The notes below the pieces were generated by a model. It saw only the letters and a list, made by a program, of their open reading frames with translations, did not search any database and was not told the origin of the DNA. From Bacillus sp. Y1 (GTDB lineage: Bacteria > Bacillota > Bacilli > Bacillales > Cytobacillaceae): a stretch of 64,000 nucleotides of DNA. Shown here piece after piece: positions 11,806 to 20,232 of the stretch; position 1 is the first letter of the stretch; each line of letters begins with the position of its first letter. Position numbers and translations under genes: made by a program. Location of the stretch: contig NZ_CP030028.1 of NCBI RefSeq assembly GCF_003586445.1, positions 2,928,501 through 2,992,500 on the forward strand. Reading direction: 5' to 3'.

Positions 11806-13686
11806 ATGAGAAGTGAAAAATTAACGAAGACGAAAGATCATTTAATTGAAAGCCTGAGAGATAAGCAGAGAAGAGATGGTTCGTGGAAATTTTGTTTTGA
11901 AGGTAGTTTAATGACAAATGCCTATATGATTATATTGTTACGGTCATTGAACATCCAAACAGAGGAGACGCTCATTAAACGATTGGTGAATGAGATATGT
12001 AGAAAGCAAGAAAACAACGGCTCATGGAAACTTTATTATGATGAAAGATTCGGAAACTTATCTAATACGATTGAATGTTATTTTGCACTACTTTATTCAG
12101 GTTACTTACCAAGGGATTCAGATGTTCTGCAAAGGGCAAAGTCATTCATTATCAATAATGGTGGACTTCAAAAATCTGAGTGGTTAACAAAATCCATGTT
12201 AGCTATTACGGGGCAAATACCCTGGCCAACCATTATTAAACTCATTCCAATAGAAATCATGCTTTTACCGACATGGTCGCCCATTTCCATGTTTGAGATC
12301 GTTGGCTACGCTAGAGCTCACTGGGTCCCTATTATCATTTGTTCAAATAAAAATTTTAAGAATGTCCACCCACAACAACCTTCTCTAGAAGACTTGAATA
12401 TAGATAGAGAAGAAGATCACTCACAAATAGATGAACGCTCAATGAAATTAATCTCAAAGATTAAATCAGAAGCTATAAAACTAGCAGAAATACCAGAACA
12501 AATTCATGAGGAGTCTTTTCATAAAGGTGAAGCTTACATGCTTGAAAGAATAGAGTCGAATGGTACATTATATAGCTATTTTAGCTCTACCTTTTTTATG
12601 ATTTACTCCCTATTAGCACTCGGATACAAAAAAGATCATCACATTATTAAAAGTGCCATCGAGGGGATGAAATCTTTTCTTTTTGAAGAGAAAGACCTCT
12701 ATTATATTGAAAACTCACCATCCACGGTTTGGGATACTGCACTAATAAGTAATGCCTTGCATATCGCAGGTGTACAGAATACGGATCCAATGATAGCAAG
12801 CTCAACTCAATATTTATTAAACCACCAACACACTACCTTTGGTGATTGGATGATAAATTGTCCAGACACTGCACCGGGTGGTTGGGGTTTTTCTCCAATC
12901 AACACGATGGTTCCAGATATAGATGATACAACCGCTGCCTTACGTGCGCTTGCACCTTCCACTATTGCAAAAATAATTCCTTCAACTGGTTGGAAAAAAG
13001 GAATAAACTGGGTACTTGCTATGCAGAACAAAGACGGAGGGTGGGCTGCTTTTGAAAAAAATATCACGAACAGGTGGCTCTCCTTTATCCCTTTCAGATA
13101 TGAGGATCGAGTACTATTTGACCCATCCACGGCTGATTTGACAGGTAGGACACTTCATTTTCTAGGAGAATACACAAATATCGAAAGAAATTCAGCCACG
13201 ATTAAGAAAGGAATCAATTGGCTTAAGAAGCATCAGCTAGAGGATGGCTCATGGTACGGGCGATGGGGAATTTGCTATATTTACGGTACTTGGGCTGCCG
13301 TTACAGGATTATTAGCTTGCGGGGTTAGTCGATCCGATCCTTCCCTCAAACGAGCGATAAATTGGTTGAATTCGATTCAAAACAAAAATGGCGGATGGGG
13401 CGAATCATGCTCAAGTGATATAAAAAAGAAATATACGCCACTTTATGCAAGTACCCCATCACAAACCGCGTGGGCTCTAGATGCGCTGATTTATTATTAT
13501 GATAAACCAACAAAAGAAATAGAGATTGGAATGGAATTCCTCTTATCGTCATTCGAAAAAACAAATTGGACGATTGAGTATCCAACAGGGGCCGGTTTGC
13601 CTGGAGGTTTTTATATTCATTATCATAGTTATAACTACATTTGGCCACTAGTTACAATTAGCAATTATCAACGAAAATATTTATAG
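11806..13686 (+). CDS. sqhC: Sporulenol synthase / squalene-hopene cyclase homologue
   Basis: 626 residues, near the 632 of B. subtilis SqhC. Terpene cyclase with the DIDD acid motif at about residues 371-374 (the class II protonation site), plus several QW-type repeats such as QDGGWAAFE-like and EDGSWYGRWG. In Bacillus the enzyme cyclises tetraprenyl-beta-curcumene to sporulenol, a spore membrane terpenoid, and can also turn squalene to hopene. ATG 11806 is 8 nt after GAGGTG; the GTG at 11797 is inside that site. Its position between cotJABC and other spore genes favours the sporulenol role. Confidence 0.85.
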   Translation: MRSEKLTKTKDHLIESLRDKQRRDGSWKFCFEGSLMTNAYMIILLRSLNIQTEETLIKRLVNEICRKQENNGSWKLYYDERFGNLSNTIECYFALLYSGYLPRDSDVLQRAKSFIINNGGLQKSEWLTKSMLAITGQIPWPTIIKLIPIEIMLLPTWSPISMFEIVGYARAHWVPIIICSNKNFKNVHPQQPSLEDLNIDREEDHSQIDERSMKLISKIKSEAIKLAEIPEQIHEESFHKGEAYMLERIESNGTLYSYFSSTFFMIYSLLALGYKKDHHIIKSAIEGMKSFLFEEKDLYYIENSPSTVWDTALISNALHIAGVQNTDPMIASSTQYLLNHQHTTFGDWMINCPDTAPGGWGFSPINTMVPDIDDTTAALRALAPSTIAKIIPSTGWKKGINWVLAMQNKDGGWAAFEKNITNRWLSFIPFRYEDRVLFDPSTADLTGRTLHFLGEYTNIERNSATIKKGINWLKKHQLEDGSWYGRWGICYIYGTWAAVTGLLACGVSRSDPSLKRAINWLNSIQNKNGGWGESCSSDIKKKYTPLYASTPSQTAWALDALIYYYDKPTKEIEIGMEFLLSSFEKTNWTIEYPTGAGLPGGFYIHYHSYNYIWPLVTISNYQRKYL

Positions 13687-13735
13687 AATTTAAGCGAATT
13701 TGACCGTTTATGCATAACAAATTTTTTACTGTGGA

Positions 13736-13770
13736 AAATACCTCCTAGGTAGTCTTACTAGGAGGTATTT
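13736..13770 (+). promoter_or_regulatory. Hairpin sequestering the LysM gene ribosome-binding site
   Basis: A perfect 13-bp inverted repeat (13736-13748 and 13758-13770, nine-base loop). The right arm contains AGGAGGT, 6 nt before ATG 13773. There is no U tract after it, so it is not a clear terminator. Confidence 0.75.
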
Positions 13771-13772
13771 GA

Positions 13773-15332
13773 ATGGACACTTTTATCAGGCATAAGTTAC
13801 TCCAAAATCATGACGGAGAATATGAGCTCATTCTTTACTTAGACGATACTTTAACAGAGTTTTCACAGGAACTTGGCACAAAGTCATCCATCCGCTCTGA
13901 TATTATGAAGCAAGCAACTCTTTTAATAAAAAATCGTTATCCTTCGATCAAGATTACAGTTGTCAAGGTTGTGTTAGGTGGTTTCGTAATGAGCACCTTG
14001 CCAGTTGCAGCTGATCGCGCCTTTGCTAATACTTCTATTCAGCAGACAAATTCTAACGTCTTTTACTCCGTTGCTCCTGGTGATACATTGTGGGGGTTAA
14101 GCAAAAAATTTGGGGCCTCTGTGGATCTTATTAAAAGTGCGAATAAGCTATCCTCTGACACATTAACGATCGGACAAAAGCTTCTCATTCCAAAAGCGAT
14201 ACATACGGTCCAATCTGGAGATACATTATATAGTTTATCGAAAAAATACAATACAACCGTTGATAGCATTAAAGAAGCAAATCAAATGTCATCCACGACA
14301 TTATCTCTAAATCAAAAACTGATTATTCCAGCAATACTAGAAATACCACAAACACCTGCAGTTACGGAAACCACAGCCACTCCTACTAGTGTCACCCACA
14401 CGATTGTTGTAGGAGATACACTTTATAGTCTCGCCAAAAAATATAATACTACAGTGGATGAACTAAAAAAGAATAATCAGCTAACAAGCGACGTATTAAG
14501 CTTAGGACAAATATTAACGATTCCTTCAACACAATCGGTAGCTCCAACTCCAGGACCGACCACAACTACCCCATCGCTCCCTGATACTTATACAGTGGTT
14601 AGTGGGGATAGTCTATATTCAATCGCGCTAAAGTTTGGATTAACAGTTGATGAACTAAGATCTCGTAACCAATTAGTTAGTGATGTATTACGAATTGGTC
14701 AAGTTTTACAAATTAGTGAAAAGGCCGTTTCCACTCCTATTAGCACAGTTAGCTTTACCACGCATAAAGTCCAATCTGGTGATTCGATTTGGAGTCTGAG
14801 TATAAAATACGGAATTCCACAGGCAGAACTATTACAAGCGAATGGGTTAACCACCTCAAGTATGCTCTCGATCGGTCAAGAGTTACGAATCCCCGTTCAT
14901 AATATACCTGTAAAAGAAACCGTCAGTCCGAATCATGGTGAATTATTAAATTGGTGGACGGAAGCCCAGTATGTATTTACAATTGGCAAAGTAGCAAAGG
15001 TAACAGATCTTGCTACAGGCAAATCATTTAATATTAAACGAACGATTGGCGCGAATCATGCAGATAGTGAGACTGTTACAGTAACTGATTCAAATACTGC
15101 CAAAACCATATGGGGAGGCTATTCCTGGACACCACGCGCTGTCATTGTTGAGGTAGATGGAAGAAAACTGGCCGCAAGTATGAGCTTTTACCCTCATGAA
15201 AGAGAATACATTATGGATAATGGAATTACGGGTCACTTCGATGTGTACTTTTCAGGTAGTTCAAGACATGTGGATGGCAAACCAGATCCTGCCCACCAAG
15301 CCCAAGTCGAAAAAGCTGCTGGAGTGAGATAA
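13773..15332 (+). CDS. Five-LysM cell-wall or spore-surface protein
   Basis: 519 residues. A polar N-terminal 60 residues is followed by a hydrophobic stretch near 64-86 (VVLGGFVMSTLPVAADRAFA) that looks like an internal signal or anchor. Five LysM repeats follow at roughly 98-140, 143-185, 209-251, 274-316 and 331-374, separated by Thr/Pro-rich linkers. The C-terminal 140 residues form a conserved domain containing GHFDVYF and PDPAHQAQVEKAAG, which I recognise from other Firmicute LysM proteins but cannot name. LysM binds peptidoglycan or cortex. It sits between sqhC and coat genes, so a spore role is likely. Its Shine-Dalgarno site lies inside a hairpin. Confidence 0.75.
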   Translation: MDTFIRHKLLQNHDGEYELILYLDDTLTEFSQELGTKSSIRSDIMKQATLLIKNRYPSIKITVVKVVLGGFVMSTLPVAADRAFANTSIQQTNSNVFYSVAPGDTLWGLSKKFGASVDLIKSANKLSSDTLTIGQKLLIPKAIHTVQSGDTLYSLSKKYNTTVDSIKEANQMSSTTLSLNQKLIIPAILEIPQTPAVTETTATPTSVTHTIVVGDTLYSLAKKYNTTVDELKKNNQLTSDVLSLGQILTIPSTQSVAPTPGPTTTTPSLPDTYTVVSGDSLYSIALKFGLTVDELRSRNQLVSDVLRIGQVLQISEKAVSTPISTVSFTTHKVQSGDSIWSLSIKYGIPQAELLQANGLTTSSMLSIGQELRIPVHNIPVKETVSPNHGELLNWWTEAQYVFTIGKVAKVTDLATGKSFNIKRTIGANHADSETVTVTDSNTAKTIWGGYSWTPRAVIVEVDGRKLAASMSFYPHEREYIMDNGITGHFDVYFSGSSRHVDGKPDPAHQAQVEKAAGVR

Positions 15333-15339
15333 ATAAAGA

Positions 15340-15375
15340 AACAAGGAGCTATTCCCTAAGCTCCTTGTTTTTTCT
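15340..15375. terminator. Bidirectional intrinsic terminator
   Basis: AACAAGGAGCT pairs with AGCTCCTTGTT (11 bp) followed by TTTTT, between the LysM gene and the convergent cotX-like gene. Confidence 0.85.
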
Positions 15376-15380
15376 CATGA

Positions 15381-15866
15381 TTATAGGATATCTAATCTAG
15401 CAACTAGAGCTAGTAGAACTTGTAGAAGCACTTGTACGTTAACAGCTAAATCTGTATCAGTAGTTGTTACTTTTACACCACGAGAGTTTTCGATATACGT
15501 TTGTTGACGATTCACTTGCTTGTTAATTAGTTTTTGCGTTAATTCTTGAGTTAATACTTCAGCTTGGTCGCTACTTGCAATTGAGATGCTAATGACTAGT
15601 TGAATAGCCGCTTGAAGAGCAACTTGAAGGTTGATGGCTGCTTGTGTGTCAGTAGTGATTACTTCAACATCACAAGAATCTTTGATTACGATTGACTCGA
15701 ATGATGCTTGCACGCTTTTAGTTGTTTGATCTGCTTCTTGTGTGTCGTTATCACAATCCCAAGGGTGTGTGCTGCTAGGGTCTAATGCATTAAATCTTTG
15801 AGGTGCTGCGCATCCTCTGTTGTCAGAAAGAACTGGCGCCTGGCCTCTCCATACTTTTGAACTCAT
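15381..15866 (-). CDS. cotX: Spore coat protein X/V family (CotX-like)
   Basis: 161 residues with two copies of the CotX/CotV domain. The repeats are visible as SIVIKDSCDVEVITTDTQAA with a following hydrophobic helix, and YIENSRGVKVTTTDTDLAV with its helix. Such proteins form the insoluble outer crust of the spore together with CotW, CotY and CotZ. ATG 15866 has a strong AAGGAGG. It is separated from the upstream cotW-like gene by a terminator, so it must have its own promoter. CATATACCA upstream resembles a sigma-K -10 but is imperfect. The family call is firm; CotX versus CotV is less so. Confidence 0.82.
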   Translation of the reverse strand: MSSKVWRGQAPVLSDNRGCAAPQRFNALDPSSTHPWDCDNDTQEADQTTKSVQASFESIVIKDSCDVEVITTDTQAAINLQVALQAAIQLVISISIASSDQAEVLTQELTQKLINKQVNRQQTYIENSRGVKVTTTDTDLAVNVQVLLQVLLALVARLDIL

Positions 15867-16002
15867 ATATGATTTCCTCCTTATTGAATTTAGTTATTAC
15901 ACTATTGGTATATGTAAGTTTGACCCGGTCTGGCAGGGCAAAAGACTATATTTTTAGAAAAATGGACTATAGACTAGTCATTTTTTTAGGTAAAAAACTA
16001 GA

Positions 16003-16031
16003 AAAAGTGGTTGCTTGTCACAACCACTTTT
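16003..16031 (-). terminator. Terminator of the cotW-like gene
   Basis: AAAAGTGGTTG pairs with CAACCACTTTT (11 bp), with further Ts on the minus strand. Confidence 0.8.
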
Positions 16032-16036
16032 ACTCA

Positions 16037-16231
16037 TTACTTTTTTGTAATATTAGTTAGAGACTCCACGTTTTGCTTAAGTCCTTCAATTAGACTTTTT
16101 AATTCTGCTCTATCTTCATCTGAAAGCTGTGGCTTTGTATTAAGATTTATGCCATGTCTTTTTAACGTTGCATTAATTAATAAATCCATACTTTGTTTTG
16201 AAATTTTTTCAAATTCTTCTTTATTGCTCAT
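16037..16231 (-). CDS. cotW: CotW-like spore coat protein
   Basis: 64 residues, highly charged. LLINATLKRHGIN followed by LSDEDRAELKSLIEGLKQNV aligns by eye with the N-terminal half of B. subtilis CotW (a KHGV segment followed by SDEEKEMLLNLVKDLQ), but the long charged C-terminal tail of CotW is missing. Its place next to a CotX-like gene and the perfect sigma-K -10 upstream support a coat-crust role. If not CotW, it is still a mother-cell-expressed small coat protein. Confidence 0.6.
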   Translation of the reverse strand: MSNKEEFEKISKQSMDLLINATLKRHGINLNTKPQLSDEDRAELKSLIEGLKQNVESLTNITKK

Positions 16232-16256
16232 TCAAATCCCTCCTACCTTTTTAATA

Positions 16257-16284
16257 TAGGTTATGTCACGATACTTCTTGATGT
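16257..16284 (-). promoter_or_regulatory. Sigma-K promoter of the cotW-like gene
   Basis: On the minus strand a -35 AC core (16283-16284) is followed 17 nt later by CATAACCTA (16257-16265), a perfect match to CATAnnnTA. This places expression in the late mother cell. Confidence 0.6.
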
Positions 16285-16319
16285 GTTAAGGGTATTTGAC
16301 CATTTTCTAGGAAAAAATA

Positions 16320-16346
16320 AAAACCATAGGAATTTATCCTATGGTA
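16320..16346 (-). terminator. Terminator of desKR
   Basis: ACCATAGGA and TCCTATGGT pair, with TTTTATTTTTT following on the minus strand. It lies 27 bp past the desR stop. Confidence 0.75.
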
Positions 16347-16372
16347 GGTCAGGTGGGCATGTATAAGAGTTA

Positions 16373-16972
16373 TTACTTAAACCAGCCTTTTTCTTTAGAT
16401 TGTGTAATGGCTTCAATTCTGTTCGTAACCTCAAGTTTCTCCAAGATCGCTGATATGTAATTTCTAACCGTTCCTGTTTTAATGTTTAACTGCTCAGCGA
16501 TCTCCTTCGTATTCCTTCCGTCAGCAACAAGCTCAAGAACCTCGCGTTCTCTTTCCGTTAAAGGATTTTCCTCAGTATAAAGATCATCCATTAGTTCAGG
16601 TGCATAAATTCGCTTGCCAGCTACAATATTTCTTATCGAGCTTGCCAATTCTTCACTTGGACTATCCTTTAAGAGATACCCTCTTACTCCCGCTTTTAAC
16701 GCCCGCTGGAAATAGCCTGAACGCGCAAATGTAGTAAGAATAATCACCTTACAGTTTCCACCCTTTAGCTCTTCAGCCGCTTCAAGCCCTGTCTTTTCTG
16801 GCATTTCAATATCCATGATACAAACATCAGGTTGTAATTGTTTTACCAGGGAAACCGCTTCGTTTCCATTATTCGCCTTCCCGATCACTTCCATATCATC
16901 CTCTAGGCTTAGAAGAGATCCTAAAGCTCCTAACAGCATTCGCTGGTCCTCTGCTATGACGATTTTGATCAT
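16373..16972 (-). CDS. desR: Response regulator DesR
   Basis: 199 residues, NarL/FixJ type. The receiver domain has the acceptor Asp54 (CIMDIEMP) and the LuxR-type DNA-binding domain contains NPLTEREREVLELVADG and GTVRNYISAILEKLEV. Sequence and length match B. subtilis DesR closely (for example EDQRMLLGALGSLL and KAGVRGYLLKDSPSEELA). DesR activates the delta-5 desaturase gene when membranes stiffen in the cold. It overlaps desK by four bases. No desaturase gene is present in this window. Confidence 0.93.
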   Translation of the reverse strand: MIKIVIAEDQRMLLGALGSLLSLEDDMEVIGKANNGNEAVSLVKQLQPDVCIMDIEMPEKTGLEAAEELKGGNCKVIILTTFARSGYFQRALKAGVRGYLLKDSPSEELASSIRNIVAGKRIYAPELMDDLYTEENPLTEREREVLELVADGRNTKEIAEQLNIKTGTVRNYISAILEKLEVTNRIEAITQSKEKGWFK

Positions 16973-18090
16973 ACTGAATTTCCCTCCTTTGCGACCTGTA
17001 CAAGAGGCACCTTCATAATTAGCTTGGTTCCACCATCACCAATGATTTTTAGACTTCCATTAACAAAATCAAGACGTTCTCTCATCCCAATTAAACCATG
17101 TCCTGATGATTGGCTCTGCTTTTGCCAAAGACCTATTCCATCGTCTTGTACGATTATCGTTATGTCTTTTGATGATTGTTTTATAGTCAGTTGAACGACA
17201 TTCGCCTGACTATGCTTAACGACATTGGTTATTGCTTCCTTAATACACATGCTTAAAATATTTTCAAGAAATAACGATACATTAGTAACTGGTTTTTCTT
17301 GACTATAGATAAACTCAATATCTGCCGCTTTTAATATTTGTCTAACGAGTACAATTTCTTCATCTAGCCGAATCCCTCTCATTTGTGATACTAATTGTCG
17401 AACCTCATTCAACGCAGTTCTTGCAGTTTGCTGCACATCCCTTAACTCATCCTTAGCCTGTTCAGGATCCTTTGTAATCAATCTTCGAGCTAAGTCACTT
17501 TTTAAGCCGATTAGGGAAAGCTTTTGTCCCAATGTATCATGTAAATCGCGAGCAATCCGTTGCCTTTCCTCTTGTTTCACCAATTCGGCAATCCGCTTGT
17601 TCGCATCCTCCAACTTTTCTTCAAGAACCTCTTGCTTTTTACGATTATATATATTAAAAGGTAATAAAATAACACTTATCCATATGATAATGACAAATGG
17701 CAGCTGTCTTAAAAATTGAGGGTCTTGTAGAACCACATTGTAATTGATCGCAAATGTGGTTGCGACAAGATGGATTACGTATAAAGTCATAAAGGCAACA
17801 CGTTTTTTAATATTGCCGTTGTAATACGCTATGTAAAAAGCAAAGTACACAAACGAAAAAAGTATAGCCATAGTAATAGAAATACTAATTAATATAATCG
17901 TCCATAAGTAGACTGGCCACCGTTTTGATAAGAACGCAAATCGTAAGGTAATGAAAAATATGACAGTCAGTATGATTCCTGCAACAATTTCAGGAGTGGA
18001 CGATGATTGGAAGATAAAATAAAAAGGAAGTATACTGATAACGCTCCAAATATATGGCGAAATGCCCCAATTTCTTTTTGATTTTAACAC
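16969..18090 (-). CDS. desK: Membrane thermosensor histidine kinase DesK
   Basis: 373 residues. Five or so membrane helices fill residues 10-147, followed by a coiled-coil linker and a HisKA_3 domain with the phospho-acceptor His184 in ARDLHDTLGQKL. The ATPase domain has DDGIGL and SGHGLIGMRERL. DesK of B. subtilis reads membrane thickness and switches between kinase and phosphatase forms. GTG start after GAGG. Operon with desR. Confidence 0.92.
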   Translation of the reverse strand: MLKSKRNWGISPYIWSVISILPFYFIFQSSSTPEIVAGIILTVIFFITLRFAFLSKRWPVYLWTIILISISITMAILFSFVYFAFYIAYYNGNIKKRVAFMTLYVIHLVATTFAINYNVVLQDPQFLRQLPFVIIIWISVILLPFNIYNRKKQEVLEEKLEDANKRIAELVKQEERQRIARDLHDTLGQKLSLIGLKSDLARRLITKDPEQAKDELRDVQQTARTALNEVRQLVSQMRGIRLDEEIVLVRQILKAADIEFIYSQEKPVTNVSLFLENILSMCIKEAITNVVKHSQANVVQLTIKQSSKDITIIVQDDGIGLWQKQSQSSGHGLIGMRERLDFVNGSLKIIGDGGTKLIMKVPLVQVAKEGNSV

Positions 18091-18154
18091 GAATCAAACC
18101 TCATTTTCTTACCAGCTTTTTCTATATAGTATCATATCTTTGTGAAATGAAAAG

Positions 18155-18180
18155 AAGGTTGCCTATAATAAGCAACCTTT
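18155..18180 (-). terminator. Terminator of the 18197 gene
   Basis: AAGGTTGC and GCAACCTT form an 8-bp stem followed by TCTTTTC on the minus strand. Confidence 0.6.
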
Positions 18181-18196
18181 GTAAGCGGGCTTTAGA

Positions 18197-18706
18197 TTAT
18201 GTTACGGCATTAGATGAGTTATTACGCTTTTGTATAGCGTTTACCCCCATGATTACCGCTATTAATTCTGGTGATGTTATCGTATTAGAGTGATTGTCTA
18301 ATTCGTAGGCAGCGGATGAAAAGATACCACTTACTTTCTTAAAAGTCGCAATCACCGATTCGTCTGCCTCTCGCTTGATTACATATTCCTTTGAAAACAA
18401 TTCTGAATCGATAGAAAAAGTGTCCCGATCATATGCTTCATACGAATATTTTTTTGAAAAGAAAGCAAATTTCTCCTTTAACATCCCTAACTCTGTACCG
18501 TATCTATCTAATACTCTCCAATGAATACCTAGCTTCGGAAACTTTCCACTCACTAAAACTTCCTGTTTTCCATTCAATATATCTACAGATGAAGAAAACA
18601 TACTTTTAAGATCAATCTCTCCAATCTTTTCTTCCTCTTCCGTTAAAATATCCTTCTTCCCCGTAGAAAAGAATGTATCGGAAAAGTACAGTTTCTTTTG
18701 GTTCAC
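18197..18706 (-). CDS. Tubby/LURP-one-like domain protein (putative)
   Basis: 169 residues, beta-rich, no signal peptide. The pattern of a short amphipathic lead followed by repeated strands (GKQEVLVSGKFPKLGIHWRV, YVIKREADESVIATFKKV) and a hydrophobic C-terminal helix (PELIAVIMGVNAIQ) fits bacterial tubby-C-terminal-like or LURP-one-related proteins such as YxjI. Their ligands are unknown. Monocistronic. The fold assignment is tentative; expression as a gene is supported by its clean terminator. Confidence 0.55.
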   Translation of the reverse strand: MNQKKLYFSDTFFSTGKKDILTEEEEKIGEIDLKSMFSSSVDILNGKQEVLVSGKFPKLGIHWRVLDRYGTELGMLKEKFAFFSKKYSYEAYDRDTFSIDSELFSKEYVIKREADESVIATFKKVSGIFSSAAYELDNHSNTITSPELIAVIMGVNAIQKRNNSSNAVT

Positions 18707-18779
18707 CGGAACTCCCCCTAACTTGCTTTTAACTTATCTTATATACGGGTCAATGTTTAAAAAGATTCAAAACATTAAA

Positions 18780-18800
18780 AAACCACTCAAAAGAGTGGTA
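18780..18800 (-). terminator. Terminator of the DJ-1/PfpI gene
   Basis: CCACTC-AAAA-GAGTGG with TTTTTTAA on the minus strand. Confidence 0.65.
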
Positions 18801-18801
18801 A

Positions 18802-19326
18802 CTATCTACTCGCTAAAACTGCTATAAATTCTCTCATATAGTCAGGTAAGTCTGGTGGACGGCGGCTTGAGATAATATGTCCATCGACGATAACTGGAAC
18901 ATCTACCCACTCAGCTCCAGCATTGATCATATCATCTTTAATCCCTGGAGTACTTGTTACCTTTCTACCTGATAAGATTTTTGCAGAGATTAATACCCAT
19001 CCGGCGTGACAGATTTGGCCAATCGGTTTTTCTGCCTGATCCATGGAACGAACCATGGAGAGAATTGATTCAAATCTTCTTAATAAATCCGGTGACCATC
19101 CACCTGGTACAAGAATGGCGTCATAATCTTCTGGGTTAATATCTGCAAAGGCCCGATCTGATTTAATAGGCACTCCATATTTCCCGATATATGTTTCGCC
19201 AGCTTTTTCTCCTACAATATCAACGATTGCTCCTTCTTCACGAAGTCGCAGAACAGGATACCATAATTCTAAGTCCTCGAAGTCATTGCTAACCAGCTGG
19301 ATGATTTTTTTCCCTACTAACTTCAA
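18802..19326 (-). CDS. DJ-1/PfpI family glyoxalase/deglycase-like protein
   Basis: 174 residues. GQICHAGW places the nucleophilic Cys106 and His107 of the PfpI family, with Glu17 (DFEDLE) as the usual third residue. GRKVTSTPGIKDDMINAGAEWVD is typical of YraA/YhbO-type members. These cytosolic enzymes act on glyoxal-modified molecules or as stress proteins; protease activity is doubtful. Neighbour of a DsbA/FrnE-like gene on the same strand, 25 bp away, so possibly cotranscribed. Confidence 0.88.
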   Translation of the reverse strand: MKLVGKKIIQLVSNDFEDLELWYPVLRLREEGAIVDIVGEKAGETYIGKYGVPIKSDRAFADINPEDYDAILVPGGWSPDLLRRFESILSMVRSMDQAEKPIGQICHAGWVLISAKILSGRKVTSTPGIKDDMINAGAEWVDVPVIVDGHIISSRRPPDLPDYMREFIAVLASR

Positions 19327-19351
19327 CCCTTCTCACTCCTTTTGTATAGTC

Positions 19352-20071
19352 TTACTTCTCTGGGATCTCACAAGAATCATCTGTACATACTCCCGCATCA
19401 TCGGAAGACAGATTTTGAAGTGGACTATTTACGTTCTCCTCTTCCCAAACCTTTTCTAGCGCGTTTTTAAACGTTTCCAAAGGCTGTGCTCCGGAAATAC
19501 CATATTTATTATTCACAACAAAGAATGGTACGCCTGTAATTTTGTATTGCTGTGCCATTGTCTCATCGATACGAACATCATTCGCATAAAGGGTGTTATC
19601 GTCTAAAACTTTCATTGCTTCTGCTCTTTCAATACCCACACTCTCAGCAATTTCTATTAATACGTCTTTTTTAGATAACTGTTTGTTCTCGGTAAAATAA
19701 GCATACAAAAGCTTTTCAGTCAGTTCCTTTTCTTTCCCTACCGTTTTAGCATACTTGGCTAAACGGTGAGCATCAAAGGTATTACTAGGCATCATATCGT
19801 CAAATCGAAATTGTAATCCGACAGAAGCCGCTTGTTTCGCCATATTTTCATTCGCTCGTTTTGCTTCGTCCACACTCATCCCATATTTCTTTACCAATGC
19901 CTCATGAATTTTCATAGTAGGCTCTATCGGCGAATTAGGATCCAATTCGAATGCTTTAAACTCTACCTCTACTTGGTCTTTATGTTCAAATTGATTAATT
20001 GCTTCCTCTAGTCTTCTTTTTCCAATATAACAAAATGGGCAAACAAAATCTGACCATACTTCAATCTTCAT
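19352..20071 (-). CDS. DsbA/FrnE-family thiol oxidoreductase
   Basis: 239 residues. Thioredoxin fold with the CPFC redox centre at residues 11-14 and the long helical insertion of the FrnE group; ITGVPFFVVNNKYGISGAQP carries the cis-Pro loop. No signal peptide, so it is cytosolic. ATG 20071 follows GGTGGG; the in-frame extension to 20104 has no ribosome-binding site. The C-terminal tail has an extra Cys pair (VCTDDSCEIP), a feature of some relatives. A role in thiol stress is plausible. Confidence 0.85.
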   Translation of the reverse strand: MKIEVWSDFVCPFCYIGKRRLEEAINQFEHKDQVEVEFKAFELDPNSPIEPTMKIHEALVKKYGMSVDEAKRANENMAKQAASVGLQFRFDDMMPSNTFDAHRLAKYAKTVGKEKELTEKLLYAYFTENKQLSKKDVLIEIAESVGIERAEAMKVLDDNTLYANDVRIDETMAQQYKITGVPFFVVNNKYGISGAQPLETFKNALEKVWEEENVNSPLQNLSSDDAGVCTDDSCEIPEK

Positions 20072-20204
20072 AGAAATCCCACCTACACCATAATTTATTT
20101 GCATATGAACATAGTTTGCAACAACAAATAGTAACTAAACATTTGTGATTTGTTAATTGTACCCCTCCCACATTTCGCTGTAAATCATTCTGCTCACATG
20201 AAAA

Positions 20205-20226
20205 AATCCCACTCTATAGTGGGATT
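20205..20226 (-). terminator. Terminator of the DUF1002 gene
   Basis: AATCCCACT-CTAT-AGTGGGATT, then TTTT on the minus strand. Confidence 0.75.
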
Positions 20227-20232
20227 CAATGT

